This document shows, in pieces, positions 37,299-46,420 of a stretch of DNA of 64,000 nucleotides. A model generated the notes under the pieces. The model was not told the origin of the DNA, ran no database searches, and was given only the letters and a program-made list of their open reading frames with translations. Origin of the DNA: an uncultured Tateyamaria sp. (GTDB lineage: Bacteria > Pseudomonadota > Alphaproteobacteria > Rhodobacterales > Rhodobacteraceae); contig NZ_CANNDS010000001.1 in assembly GCF_947503415.1 (NCBI RefSeq), positions 1,150,501 to 1,214,500 of the forward strand, in the 5' to 3' direction. The first letter of the stretch is position 1; every line of letters begins with the position of its first letter. A program made the translations under genes and the position numbers.

Positions 37299-38066
37299 TC
37301 ACTTGTCCTTCAACTGCGCTTCGATCGCTTCAAGCCGTTTGATCACCTCGTCCCTGTAGCTGTCGGTGGCGGCGTTGCTTTCCTCGGCATGCGCATCCTG
37401 CATCGAATTCACGATCAGACCAACCAGCAGGTTCACGACGGCAAATGTCGTCACCATGATGAAGGGAACAAAGAATACCCATGCGTAAGGGTACACTTCC
37501 ATCACCGGACGAACGATGCCCATGGACCACGATTCCAGCGTCATGATCTGGAACAGGGAATAGGCACTGAGCCCCAAATCACCAAACCAGTCGGGAAAAC
37601 TATTGGAAAACAGTTTCGTCGCCATGACAGACCCAATGTAAAAGATCAGCGCCATCAACAGAAATACACTGCCCATGCCGGGCAGGGCGGTCACAAACCC
37701 CTCCACCACACGGCGCAGACTGGGGGCCACGGATATGACGCGCAACACCCGCAGGATACGCAGCGCGCGCAAGACAGACAGGCCACCTGCACTTGGCATC
37801 AAAGCGATGCCCACGATGACAAAATCAAAGATGTTCCAGCCATTGCGGAAGAACTGCCCGCGATAGGCGATCAGCTTGGCAATGATTTCGGCCGTAAAGA
37901 TGGCGAGACAAATCTTGTCGATGGTAACAATTAGCCCGCCCGCCACCGCCATCGCGGTCTCCGACGTCTCGAGTCCCAGCGTGATTGCGTTCAGGACAAT
38001 GACAGCGATGATGGCATTGGTAATGCGTGGGCTTTCCAGCCAGCGAACAAGCGCGGTGCGATCCAT
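37299..38066 (-). CDS. Voltage-gated sodium channel, bacterial NaChBac/BacNav type
   Basis: 255 residues with six membrane segments. The S4 voltage sensor reads LRALRILRVLRVISVAPSLR (Arg at every third position, about 100-119). The pore filter TLESWSM at 176-182 matches the sodium-selective BacNav pattern (TLESW). S6 is FIMVTTFAVVNLLVGLIVNS, followed by a C-terminal coiled coil (YRDEVIKRLEAIEAQLKDK) that holds the tetramer. In marine bacteria such channels serve motility, chemotaxis or pH/sodium homeostasis. It lies 12 bases downstream of the RNA methyltransferase gene. Confidence 0.93.
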   Translation of the reverse strand: MDRTALVRWLESPRITNAIIAVIVLNAITLGLETSETAMAVAGGLIVTIDKICLAIFTAEIIAKLIAYRGQFFRNGWNIFDFVIVGIALMPSAGGLSVLRALRILRVLRVISVAPSLRRVVEGFVTALPGMGSVFLLMALIFYIGSVMATKLFSNSFPDWFGDLGLSAYSLFQIMTLESWSMGIVRPVMEVYPYAWVFFVPFIMVTTFAVVNLLVGLIVNSMQDAHAEESNAATDSYRDEVIKRLEAIEAQLKDK

Positions 38067-38078
38067 GTAAGGCCTCCT

Positions 38079-39308
38079 TCAGCGGGCGATATGGGCCAAA
38101 CGGAAGGCACCGACAAGTTCCACATGCGCAGACCAGCGGAACTGGTCCACCGGCTGCACCCAGTCCAGAACATAGCCCGCTTTGATTAATGTTTCGGCAT
38201 CGCGCGCAAAGGTCTGCGGGTTGCACGACACATGAGCAATCACCGGCACCTGAGCAATTGCCAGTTCTGCAATCTGCGCCGCGGCCCCGGCACGGGGTGG
38301 ATCAATGACAACCGCATCATATCGGGCTAGCTCATCGGGCAACAAGGGGCGGCGGAACAGATCGCGGGTTTCTGTCACGATACGTTTCAACCCTTGGGCC
38401 TGCCGCCATCCCGCATCGAGGGACGCCATCATGTCGGCTGACCCTTCAACTGCAAGAACTTCCGCCGTCTGCGCCAAGGGCAAAGCGAAGGTGCCGCACC
38501 CGGCGAACAGATCGGCCACCGACTTGGCGTTGCCAACAGTCTCGGCCACGAGGTCTGTCAGAGTTTGTTGTCCATGCTCCGTCGCTTGCAGGAATGCGCC
38601 CGGTGGCGGCACAACCCGTGCCTTGCCCATGGGTTGAGCGGGCGGAACGCGCATGCCGATCAACTCATCTTCCCATGTGAGGCGCGCCAACCGGTGCTGT
38701 TCACACAATGCTGCCAACACGATCCGCAGATGCCCATCAAGCGGTTTGCCACCCGTCACAGCGACATCCAACCCTTCAAGGCTTTCAGTGACCGTGACTG
38801 CAAGTGCTGTTTTTCGGCTGGCTCCGGCCAGTGCCAAATCTTCGGACACTTTCAGCCCAACGCGCAGGGCAGGGGTGACCAGTATGCACTCGGGCACTGC
38901 AATGATGGCGTCCGACTTGCGGGCATGGAAGCCAGCCATCGCACCCTTTTTCGTGCGCCGCGCGGCAAAGGTGGCACGGCGGCGGGAGTGATCGGGCGAG
39001 GTTACCGTCGAGCGTAAATCAGTCTCTAATCCATACGATTTCAGCGCCGCAGCAACAATATCGCGCTTCCAATCAGCCACCAAAGCATCCGACGCATGCT
39101 GCATCTGGCAGCCACCGCAGGATCGGAAATGCGGGCATGGAGGAGACACACGATCAGGCGAGGGTGTCACGATCCGGATGTCGGTCAGCCCGGACCCAGC
39201 TTGCGTTCCGCTCACCACCTCACCCGGCAGGGCAAGCGGCACAAAGACAGGGCCGGGGGCAATCCCATCGCCCTGCTGGCCCAAACGTTCGATTGTCACA
39301 GTTGTCAT
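38079..39308 (-). CDS. TrmA/RlmD-family RNA 5-methyluridine methyltransferase
   Basis: 409 residues. An N-terminal TRAM-like beta region (TVTIERLGQQGDGIAPGPVF) is followed by the iron-sulfur cluster motif CPHFRSCGGCQMQH. SAM motif I is ADLFAGCGTFALPLAQ, and the catalytic region has VIDPPRAGAAAQI and HVSCNPQTFARD with its Cys nucleophile. These mark the uridine-5 methyltransferases of rRNA or tRNA; which uridine is not clear. Transcribed toward the sodium-channel gene. Confidence 0.9.
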   Translation of the reverse strand: MTTVTIERLGQQGDGIAPGPVFVPLALPGEVVSGTQAGSGLTDIRIVTPSPDRVSPPCPHFRSCGGCQMQHASDALVADWKRDIVAAALKSYGLETDLRSTVTSPDHSRRRATFAARRTKKGAMAGFHARKSDAIIAVPECILVTPALRVGLKVSEDLALAGASRKTALAVTVTESLEGLDVAVTGGKPLDGHLRIVLAALCEQHRLARLTWEDELIGMRVPPAQPMGKARVVPPPGAFLQATEHGQQTLTDLVAETVGNAKSVADLFAGCGTFALPLAQTAEVLAVEGSADMMASLDAGWRQAQGLKRIVTETRDLFRRPLLPDELARYDAVVIDPPRAGAAAQIAELAIAQVPVIAHVSCNPQTFARDAETLIKAGYVLDWVQPVDQFRWSAHVELVGAFRLAHIAR

Positions 39309-39347
39309 GTGCCGTGGCCTAACCGCACCCGCCCAATTGCAAAAGCC

Positions 39348-41180
39348 CTATTCGGCAGCGCGAGTGCTGATGAACCCGCCGGACTGCCGCTGCCAATACC
39401 GGGCATAGAGGCCGCCTTTGGCCAAAAGAACCTCGTGCGGTCCTTCCTCTACGATGCGGCCCTGATCCATCACGACGATACGGTCCATCTCGGTCAGGGT
39501 GGACAGACGGTGCGCAATTGCAAGGACGGTCTTGCCTTCCATGACGCGGGACAGAGCGGATTGAATAGATGCCTCAACCTCACTGTCGAGCGCACTTGTC
39601 GCCTCGTCCAGCACAAGGATTGGCGCGTCCTTGAGGATCGCGCGGGCCAATGCAATCCGCTGCCTCTGGCCGCCGGACAGTTTCACGCCACGCTCGCCCA
39701 AATGCGCATCATAGCCGGGGCGGCCCCTGTGATCCTGAAGATCGAGGATGAAGTCGTGCGCTTCGGCCTTGCGGGCGGCAGCAATCATCTCGTCATCACT
39801 CGCTCCGGGGCGACCGTACAAGATATTGTCACGGGCGGAGCGATTGAACATTGCAGTTTCCTGCGTGACCATCCCGATATTATGCCGCAAGCTGTCTTGG
39901 GTCACATGGGCGGTGTCATGATCATCGATCAGGATGCGGCCACTTTCGCTTTCATAGAGACGCAAAAGCAGCGACACGAGTGTGGATTTCCCCGCGCCCG
40001 ACGCACCAACGATACCCACCTTTTCACCCGGCGCGATGGTCAGGCTGATCCGATCGATCCCCCCAGTTTCACGTCCGTAACTAAAGGTCAGATCGTCGAA
40101 GGTGATCTTGCCCGCGATGTTGCCCAGCGCTTTGGCATCGTCCGCGTCCTGCACCCGTGCGCGTGGTGTGAGGGTGCGCATCCCATCCTCGATCTCGCCC
40201 ACGTTGGAATAGATCGCCATCAGCGTGAAACTGACCCAACCGGTCATCTGGGCGATACGGATCGCAATGGCGCCAGAGGCAACGATGTCACCGGGTGACG
40301 CAAGGCCTTGCCGCCACATCAAAATGGTGCCACCCAACAAAAATACGGGCAGCAATCCGGCAAGCGTCATCAGTGCAAACCGGAAACCAGCAGACAGGAT
40401 ACCGAAATCCACCGCCGTTTTACGGAACGTGCCCATCGCGCCAAGTGCGGCCTGATCCTCGTGGTCGTCATGGGCGAACAGCTTGACCGTCTTGATGTTG
40501 GTGATCGTGTCCACGACCTGCCCGGACACCATCGCCCGCGCCGCCGCCCGCGCAGCAGAGCGTTTGCGGATGCGCGGAAGGTACCAGCGGATCAGCGCGA
40601 AGTAGGCCACCAGCCAAACGGCAAACCCCATCGCCACCCGCCAGTCGATGGCGAGCAACAGCAAGGTGGACCCCACAAGCGAGGCGAGGGCGAAAGCAAC
40701 CACGTTGATGAATTCGGACACGACGTCAGTAACAGCACGGGCTGCTTGCATCTGCTTTTGCGCAATGCGGCCCGCAAAATCATCGTCGAAAAACGTGACC
40801 GATTGGCCCAGCGTCCAGCGATGCAGGCGGGACAATACCAAGGGGTTCACATTCGGTTGCACAATGATCGAGTTGGTGGCCGAACTGAGACCAAACAGGA
40901 TGGGTCGCGCGACTAGGAAAAAGGCCAGCGCACCGCCGATAAGTCCAATGTTAGTGACGGAAAAGAACCCGTCCGGCCCAAGTTGCACAGTGGCATCAAT
41001 GACCCGTCCCAGGATCAGCGCCGTGCCCGCCTCAAGCGCGCCTGCCGCCGCAGAACAGATCGCAGCCAACCACAAGGCAGGCCAAGCGCCGGACAAACAC
41101 CAACGCATGAAGGGCCACAGCTCTTGCGGTGGCGGCCCCTCAGCCCGTCGGAACGCACTGATCCAATCTGAAATCTTCAC
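39348..41180 (-). CDS. ABC transporter, fused membrane/ATPase half-subunit B
   Basis: 610 residues. Six N-terminal membrane helices (1-330) followed by an ATPase domain: Walker A GASGAGKST (about 394), signature LSGGQRQR, and Walker B ending in LDEATSALDSEVEAS, with the catalytic Glu present. The GTG start overlaps the stop of the other ABC gene as GTGA. The arrangement suits a heterodimeric type IV exporter (MsbA/LmrCD class). Substrate unknown; lipids or drugs are family possibilities. Confidence 0.9.
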   Translation of the reverse strand: MKISDWISAFRRAEGPPPQELWPFMRWCLSGAWPALWLAAICSAAAGALEAGTALILGRVIDATVQLGPDGFFSVTNIGLIGGALAFFLVARPILFGLSSATNSIIVQPNVNPLVLSRLHRWTLGQSVTFFDDDFAGRIAQKQMQAARAVTDVVSEFINVVAFALASLVGSTLLLLAIDWRVAMGFAVWLVAYFALIRWYLPRIRKRSAARAAARAMVSGQVVDTITNIKTVKLFAHDDHEDQAALGAMGTFRKTAVDFGILSAGFRFALMTLAGLLPVFLLGGTILMWRQGLASPGDIVASGAIAIRIAQMTGWVSFTLMAIYSNVGEIEDGMRTLTPRARVQDADDAKALGNIAGKITFDDLTFSYGRETGGIDRISLTIAPGEKVGIVGASGAGKSTLVSLLLRLYESESGRILIDDHDTAHVTQDSLRHNIGMVTQETAMFNRSARDNILYGRPGASDDEMIAAARKAEAHDFILDLQDHRGRPGYDAHLGERGVKLSGGQRQRIALARAILKDAPILVLDEATSALDSEVEASIQSALSRVMEGKTVLAIAHRLSTLTEMDRIVVMDQGRIVEEGPHEVLLAKGGLYARYWQRQSGGFISTRAAE

Positions 41181-43018
41181 TCTGCTGCCTCAGTCGCGAT
41201 GAACCCACCGGATTGGCGCGCCCAGAAGTCGGAATATAGTCCGCCCTGCGCCAAAAGCGCGTCATGCGATCCGTCTTCGACAATTTTACCGTCGTCCAAC
41301 ACAAGGATACGGTCCATCTGTGCAATCGTGGACAGACGGTGCGCAATGGCGATCACGGTCTTGCCCTCCATCATGTCATAGAGCGTGTCCTGAATGGCGG
41401 CCTCAACCTCGCTATCAAGCGCACTTGTTGCTTCGTCCAGCACAAGGATCGGGGCGTTTTTCAGTATAACACGGGCCAAAGTGATGCGCTGGCGCTGACC
41501 GCCAGACAGTTTCACACCGCGTTCACCCACCTGCGCGTCATATCCGCTCCGCCCGTCGGGATCGGTGAGGTCGAGAATGAAATCGTGCGCCTGCGCCTGT
41601 TTGGCCGCGGCAAACACCTCCTCCTCCGAGGCGCTCGGACGGCCGTACAGTATGTTGTCACGCACGGACCGGTGCAAAAGCGAACTGTCCTGCTGCACCA
41701 TTCCGATGTTCAGGCGCAGGCTGTCTTGGGTCACCTGTGCGATGTCCTGACCATCAACGATGATTTGCCCATCTTCGGCGTCGTAGAACCTTAACAGCAG
41801 CTTCACCAATGTCGATTTACCGGCACCAGACCGCCCAACAAGTCCAACCTTTTCACCCGGTTGGATGACGGTCGTCACCTCTTGCAAACCGCCGCTGCCA
41901 CGACCGTAGTGGTGTGTCAGCCCGTGCAAAGCAATCTCGCCCTTGGTCAGCTGAAGAGGTTTGGCATCCGCCGCATCCTTGAGGGTGACAGGCTGGGCAA
42001 TCGTCTCCATCCCCTCGGAAATGATGCCAAGGTTCTGAACCAGAGACGTCATTGCCCACATGATCCAATACGTCATGTTGTTGAGCCGCAATGCGATGGT
42101 CAAAGCGGCGGCCACCATGCCTTCGGTCGTGAAGCCGCCAATCCAAAGCCAGATCGCCAAACCACCCATCGACACAATCATACTGGCGTTCAGAAGGGTC
42201 AGCGCCACATCCATTCGAACAACGATGCGCATCTCTTTCATAAAGGTTTGGCGCGCGTTTTCGATGGCCTCCTTGGCGTAGTCGATCTCGTGGCTGTGAT
42301 GGGCAAACATCTTGACCGAATGGATGTTGGTGTAACTGTCGACGACCCGTCCCGTGATCGCGCTGCGCGCATCCGAACTGGCCTTGGCCGCAGGGCCAGC
42401 CCGCCGGATCACCCAACGCAACAACAGCAGATAACCCACGATCCACAAGACCAAAGGCAACGCCAACCAAAGATCAAAGCTCATTAACAACAGGACAGCG
42501 CCAATGACGGACACCGCAAAGAACGATCCGGCATCAAGCACTTGGAACATTGCCTCACCTGCAGCGGGCGGCGTTTGCATGATGCGGTTGGCAATGCGGC
42601 CCGCGAAATCATCCTCGAACCAGCCAACCGACTGGCGCAACACATGCCGGTGCGACCGCCAGCGGATCAGCGTGCCGAGGTTGGGCAGAAGCGTGTTGTG
42701 CAGCAACGCCACGTCGACAAAGCCCATGATTGTGCGCAAAACCAAAACCCAAAGCGCGACAAGCGCAAACTCAAATCCGTATTCCGGGATGATCAATTCT
42801 GGCGTGCCTTGCGCAAGCAGGTCGACGATCCGGGCCACGTACCAGATCAGCAGAATTTCCCCAAAGGCAACCACGGTGCTGAAGACAAAGGTGATGGCGA
42901 TCACCGCCCGGAACGGTTTCAGATATTCGCGCAGGAACGGCCACAGCTTTGTCGGTGGTGTGTCGGTTTCAGTGTAGGGCAGATAAGGATCGACGAGCGA
43001 TTCAAAGAACTTGAACAT
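41177..43018 (-). CDS. ABC transporter, fused membrane/ATPase half-subunit A
   Basis: 613 residues from the ATG at 43018 (MFKFFESLVDPYLPYTETDT); a GTG nine codons upstream is possible, and neither has a good ribosome site. Membrane domain 40-330; ATPase with Walker A GRSGAGKST (about 397), LSGGQRQR and LDEATSALDSEVEAAI with the catalytic Glu. It shares nearly the same nucleotide-binding layout as half-subunit B (ARXNILYGRP..., GERGVKLSGGQRQR), showing a tandem duplication. Both ATP sites look intact. Overlaps the next gene by 4 bases. Confidence 0.9.
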   Translation of the reverse strand: MFKFFESLVDPYLPYTETDTPPTKLWPFLREYLKPFRAVIAITFVFSTVVAFGEILLIWYVARIVDLLAQGTPELIIPEYGFEFALVALWVLVLRTIMGFVDVALLHNTLLPNLGTLIRWRSHRHVLRQSVGWFEDDFAGRIANRIMQTPPAAGEAMFQVLDAGSFFAVSVIGAVLLLMSFDLWLALPLVLWIVGYLLLLRWVIRRAGPAAKASSDARSAITGRVVDSYTNIHSVKMFAHHSHEIDYAKEAIENARQTFMKEMRIVVRMDVALTLLNASMIVSMGGLAIWLWIGGFTTEGMVAAALTIALRLNNMTYWIMWAMTSLVQNLGIISEGMETIAQPVTLKDAADAKPLQLTKGEIALHGLTHHYGRGSGGLQEVTTVIQPGEKVGLVGRSGAGKSTLVKLLLRFYDAEDGQIIVDGQDIAQVTQDSLRLNIGMVQQDSSLLHRSVRDNILYGRPSASEEEVFAAAKQAQAHDFILDLTDPDGRSGYDAQVGERGVKLSGGQRQRITLARVILKNAPILVLDEATSALDSEVEAAIQDTLYDMMEGKTVIAIAHRLSTIAQMDRILVLDDGKIVEDGSHDALLAQGGLYSDFWARQSGGFIATEAAE

Positions 43019-43182
43019 GGGGAGGACCGTGAAAAGTAAGTGCAACAGGTGCGTGACGCGGGCAAGCGGCCCAGCATGTCACGAAGGACAATCAGCGACG
43101 ATCAGGCGTCGTTCCAGATTCCAAATACCATGTTGCTCTCCATCAGGTTCGACAAATGACATAGCGCGGGTTATCGCGAATG

Positions 43183-44355
43183 TCACGGGGTCAGCAAATC
43201 CTGTTTCGATTTCGTCAGATCGGACGCCAGCCAAAGTTGCTTAAGGCGTTTCAATTCTATGCCAAGGTCGACGCCGGACAGGTGTGCCAAATCCTTTGCG
43301 CTTATGGGAAAATCTGCGGATGCACCTTCGGACACGGCGCAAAGATCACTGCGATCAATCGGTGCATTGGCATAGGCGGCACGCAGCAAGACGGCGGCGG
43401 TCCCGGCCTCCAATCCGCCGATGTGTCCAAGCGCTTTCGCACTGTCCGTCGACACGCTGAGCTGTCGGATTGATTCGAGGTGCTTTTGATCGCGGCGCGA
43501 CAGGCGCAGGCGGTCCGGAATATCCATTCCGCCAAGGGCCGCCAAGCGTGCCATCGGATCAATCTGCGCACCGGTCATCTTCTCAAGATGAACCAAAGGG
43601 CCAACGAAGGTTGGATCAGTACCGGGAAGCACAGTTGGCAGAACGCCTGTTTGCTGCATCACAGCCAAAGCGGGCGTTGGATCGGGCGCAGCCAGCAACT
43701 TCAGCATTTCAGACCCAACGCGTTCAGCCGAAAGTGTCTCTAACCCGGAAAGATTTTTTGCAATTCCCGCAAGCGCATCTGGATCCCAGCCATTGGCGGG
43801 GTCGGAATATTGCGCGTTGAACCGGAAGTACCTGAGGGTGCGCAGGTAATCTTCGCGAATGCGCTCGCCTGCATCATCAATGAATCGCACACGTCGTGCA
43901 TGCGCGTCATTCAAGCCGTCTACTGGGTCACTGATCTGACCGCGCGGGTCAGCATAGAGCGCGTTCATGGTGAAATCTCGGCGGTGCGCGTCTTCGGTCA
44001 GGTTCGTGGCAAATGCGACAACGGCACGGCGGCCATCGGTTTCGACATCCTTGCGGAATGTGGTCACCTCGAATGGCTCACCCGACACGACGACAGTGAT
44101 TGTGCCATGGTCAATTCCTGTCGGAACCGGTCGGAAGCCCGCCGCATTGCTCAGGTCGATCACCTGTGCAGGCAAGGCGTCTGTTGCGATATCGATGTCA
44201 GAGATGGGCACCCCCATCACCGCATTGCGGACGCACCCACCTACGAAATAGGCTTGATACCCGGCATCTTCCAATGCGCCACACAGCGTCTGCGCGCCCG
44301 GATCGGTCAAAAACCCAGTGCTAGGGTCTAGTTTTGCGGCAACAGGTCGGTCCAT
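43183..44355 (-). CDS. cca: CCA tRNA nucleotidyltransferase (class II)
   Basis: 390 residues. It adds or repairs the CCA 3' end of tRNA. The nucleotidyltransferase head has FVGGCVRNAVMGVPISDIDI with the DxD metal pair, then DFTMNALYADPRGQISDPVD and the RRVRFIDDAGERIREDYLRT flexible-loop region. The C-terminal half is a helical tRNA-binding body. Its start overlaps the CoA-type Nudix gene by 28 bases. Confidence 0.95.
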   Translation of the reverse strand: MDRPVAAKLDPSTGFLTDPGAQTLCGALEDAGYQAYFVGGCVRNAVMGVPISDIDIATDALPAQVIDLSNAAGFRPVPTGIDHGTITVVVSGEPFEVTTFRKDVETDGRRAVVAFATNLTEDAHRRDFTMNALYADPRGQISDPVDGLNDAHARRVRFIDDAGERIREDYLRTLRYFRFNAQYSDPANGWDPDALAGIAKNLSGLETLSAERVGSEMLKLLAAPDPTPALAVMQQTGVLPTVLPGTDPTFVGPLVHLEKMTGAQIDPMARLAALGGMDIPDRLRLSRRDQKHLESIRQLSVSTDSAKALGHIGGLEAGTAAVLLRAAYANAPIDRSDLCAVSEGASADFPISAKDLAHLSGVDLGIELKRLKQLWLASDLTKSKQDLLTP

Positions 44356-44927
44356 GCCCGCAATATACGCGCGGTTGCGCCCCAGATGTAATAGGGGCCG
44401 TAGGGCACGGTGTAATACATCCGTTTCTGACCGCGCCAGCGACGTGCCTCAATCACGAAATTTTCTGGCGCGAGAACATGTGACAGCGGCACGCGGAACA
44501 CCTCAGACACCTCGCCAGCCTCAGGCATGGCATCAAATTCACGTTTCACCAAAGCGATCACAGGTGTCACGGTAAAGGACGTGACTGTCTCATGCGGGGC
44601 GAAAGTGCCCAGCACTTCGACATTTTGGTCATGCAACCCAATCTCTTCCCGCGCTTCACGCAGCGCCGTTTCGATCAGGCTGATATCTCCCTCGTCACGC
44701 TTACCGCCGGGAAAGGCAATCTGACCCGGATGATGCTTCAGGGCCGAAGACCGTTTTGTCAGGATAAGCTCATATCCGTTCCGCCCTTCGATAATCGGGG
44801 CCAGCACGGCTGCGGGCCGCAATTTTCGGTCAGCAGGCAGGGTGATCCCACTGTTCAGATCAAAATCCGAAGACGCGGCGCCTGATTGCTCAAGCGCCGC
44901 ACGGGTTTGATCAATAAGATCAGGCAC
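44328..44927 (-). CDS. CoA pyrophosphatase-type Nudix hydrolase
   Basis: 199 residues from a GTG start that overlaps the Hsp33 stop by 8 bases. It has both the UPF0035 element (LTKRSSALKHHPGQIAFPGG) and the Nudix box (GGKRDEGDISLIETALREAR then EEIGL) that together mark CoA/NADH pyrophosphatases (NudL-like). The C-terminal RMYYTVPYGPYYIWGATARI is typical. It probably turns over CoA or its derivatives. Member of the hslO-nudix-cca overlapping operon. Confidence 0.93.
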   Translation of the reverse strand: MPDLIDQTRAALEQSGAASSDFDLNSGITLPADRKLRPAAVLAPIIEGRNGYELILTKRSSALKHHPGQIAFPGGKRDEGDISLIETALREAREEIGLHDQNVEVLGTFAPHETVTSFTVTPVIALVKREFDAMPEAGEVSEVFRVPLSHVLAPENFVIEARRWRGQKRMYYTVPYGPYYIWGATARILRAWTDLLPQN

Positions 44928-45906
44928 CGTCCTGAGTTTCCGCCTCGAAACCTACAGTGGTCGGGTCCAGATCGTAGTGCGCCCCACAGAACTGACAGTC
45001 TGCGGTGACACGCCCTTCGTCCGTCGTCATCTTTTCGATGTCGCGGGCCGAGTAGATGGACAGGCTTTGCCGCACACGATCTTCGGAACAGGTACAGCCA
45101 AACCGGACCGGCTGGGTGTCGAACACGCGTGGCGCTTCTTCATGGAACAGGCGCAGAAGCAGATCATTTGGCGCCAGTTGCGGACCGATCAACTCCATCT
45201 CTTCCACCGTGTCGAGAAGGATATTCGCACGGCTCCAGTTTTCGGATTCATCGCCCTCAAGCAGATCATCGGAACGTAGGACATCACCTGTACCTTCGGA
45301 CGTCGCCGCAAAAGGTGATGCTTTGGGCATGTGCTGCAACATCACGCCACCGGCCCGCCAGTGTTCTGGTGAACCAGGTGCTGTCGACTTGCCAAAGCTC
45401 AGCTGAAAGCGTGTGGGCAACTGTTCAGATTGCGCAAAATAAGTCTCTGCACAGGCAGAAAGCGACCCTCCGTCCAGCGGCGTGATCCCTTGGTACGGGG
45501 TCATTCCGGTGCCCTGATCGATCATGATGGCAAAGTATCCGTCACCGACCTGATCGAACGGCGTGCCGTCGGTCAGCCGGTCGCGATCAAAGCTGGCATA
45601 GGCTCGGATGCGAGCAATTTCGCCTTCGGTCTCGGGCCCATAATAATCTGTGGCAATCATGCGCACGGGTCCCTTGGATTGAACCTGCAGCGACAGCTTC
45701 CAGCGCAGTTTGATCGTCTGCCCGATCAACGCCGTCAGCAAGGCCATTTCCGCGACAAGCGCTTCGACCTGATCAGGGTAATCATGTTGTTTGAGGATGC
45801 CATCCAACACTCCGTCAAGGCGCGCCACGCGCCCACGGATGTCGGAAGCATCAAGTTGGAAAGGCAGGACGGTATCGTCCCACGCGAGTTGCGAACCGAG
45901 TGTCAT
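44920..45906 (-). CDS. hslO: Redox-regulated chaperone Hsp33
   Basis: 328 residues from the ATG at 45906 with an AAGGAAA site; the longer frame upstream would cover the divergent promoter. Holdase that becomes active when its zinc centre is oxidised. The zinc cysteines form CTC (in FGCTCSEDRVRQSL) and CQFC near the C-terminus (DCQFCGAHYDL), the usual C-x-C...C-x-x-C layout. It heads hslO-nudix-cca. Confidence 0.95.
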   Translation of the reverse strand: MTLGSQLAWDDTVLPFQLDASDIRGRVARLDGVLDGILKQHDYPDQVEALVAEMALLTALIGQTIKLRWKLSLQVQSKGPVRMIATDYYGPETEGEIARIRAYASFDRDRLTDGTPFDQVGDGYFAIMIDQGTGMTPYQGITPLDGGSLSACAETYFAQSEQLPTRFQLSFGKSTAPGSPEHWRAGGVMLQHMPKASPFAATSEGTGDVLRSDDLLEGDESENWSRANILLDTVEEMELIGPQLAPNDLLLRLFHEEAPRVFDTQPVRFGCTCSEDRVRQSLSIYSARDIEKMTTDEGRVTADCQFCGAHYDLDPTTVGFEAETQDGA

Positions 45907-45982
45907 TGGGGTTTCCTTTGGTGCCAGTCGTTGGCATATCGCGTCTATATAGGATAGCGCGCAGAAACTGAAAGGGGGGCAT

Positions 45983-46420
45983 GTGATCCGACGTTTTGGA
46001 CAGCAACCCCACCCAAGGCGCAAGTATATCGTGCGTCCCGGCGCCTATGCGATCCTACCCCTTGGGCGATCCTTGCTTCTGACGTTTCAAAGCCAGCCTG
46101 AGCCAGAGTTTCAATTGCCGGGCGGTGGTATTGATGCAGGTGAAAGCCCGATTCAGGCTTTGCATCGCGAAGTTCATGAGGAAACCGGCTGGAAAATCTC
46201 GGCACCCCGCAGGTTGGGTGCGTTCAGGCGCTTCACATACATGCCGGAATACGATCTGTGGGCTGAAAAAATCTGCCACATCTTTGTCGCGCGCCCATCG
46301 TTGCGATTGGGTGATCCGGTTGAGCAGGATCATTCGGTTGCCTGGATGCCACCAAAGGATGCGGCGGCAGCGGTATATAACGACGGAGATCGGGCGTTCC
46401 TGGAGCGTTACTTCTGCTGA
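45983..46420 (+). CDS. Nudix hydrolase of unknown substrate
   Basis: 145 residues from a GTG start with AAAGGGGGG upstream. A complete Nudix box follows GGGIDAGESPIQALHREVHE, then ETGW. N-terminal IVRPGAYAILPLGRSLLLTF and C-terminal HSVAWMPPKDAAAAVYNDGD suit the ADP-ribose/NTP pyrophosphatase-like group; substrate unknown. Divergent from hslO and overlapping the response-regulator gene by 13 bases tail to tail. Confidence 0.88.
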   Translation: MIRRFGQQPHPRRKYIVRPGAYAILPLGRSLLLTFQSQPEPEFQLPGGGIDAGESPIQALHREVHEETGWKISAPRRLGAFRRFTYMPEYDLWAEKICHIFVARPSLRLGDPVEQDHSVAWMPPKDAAAAVYNDGDRAFLERYFC

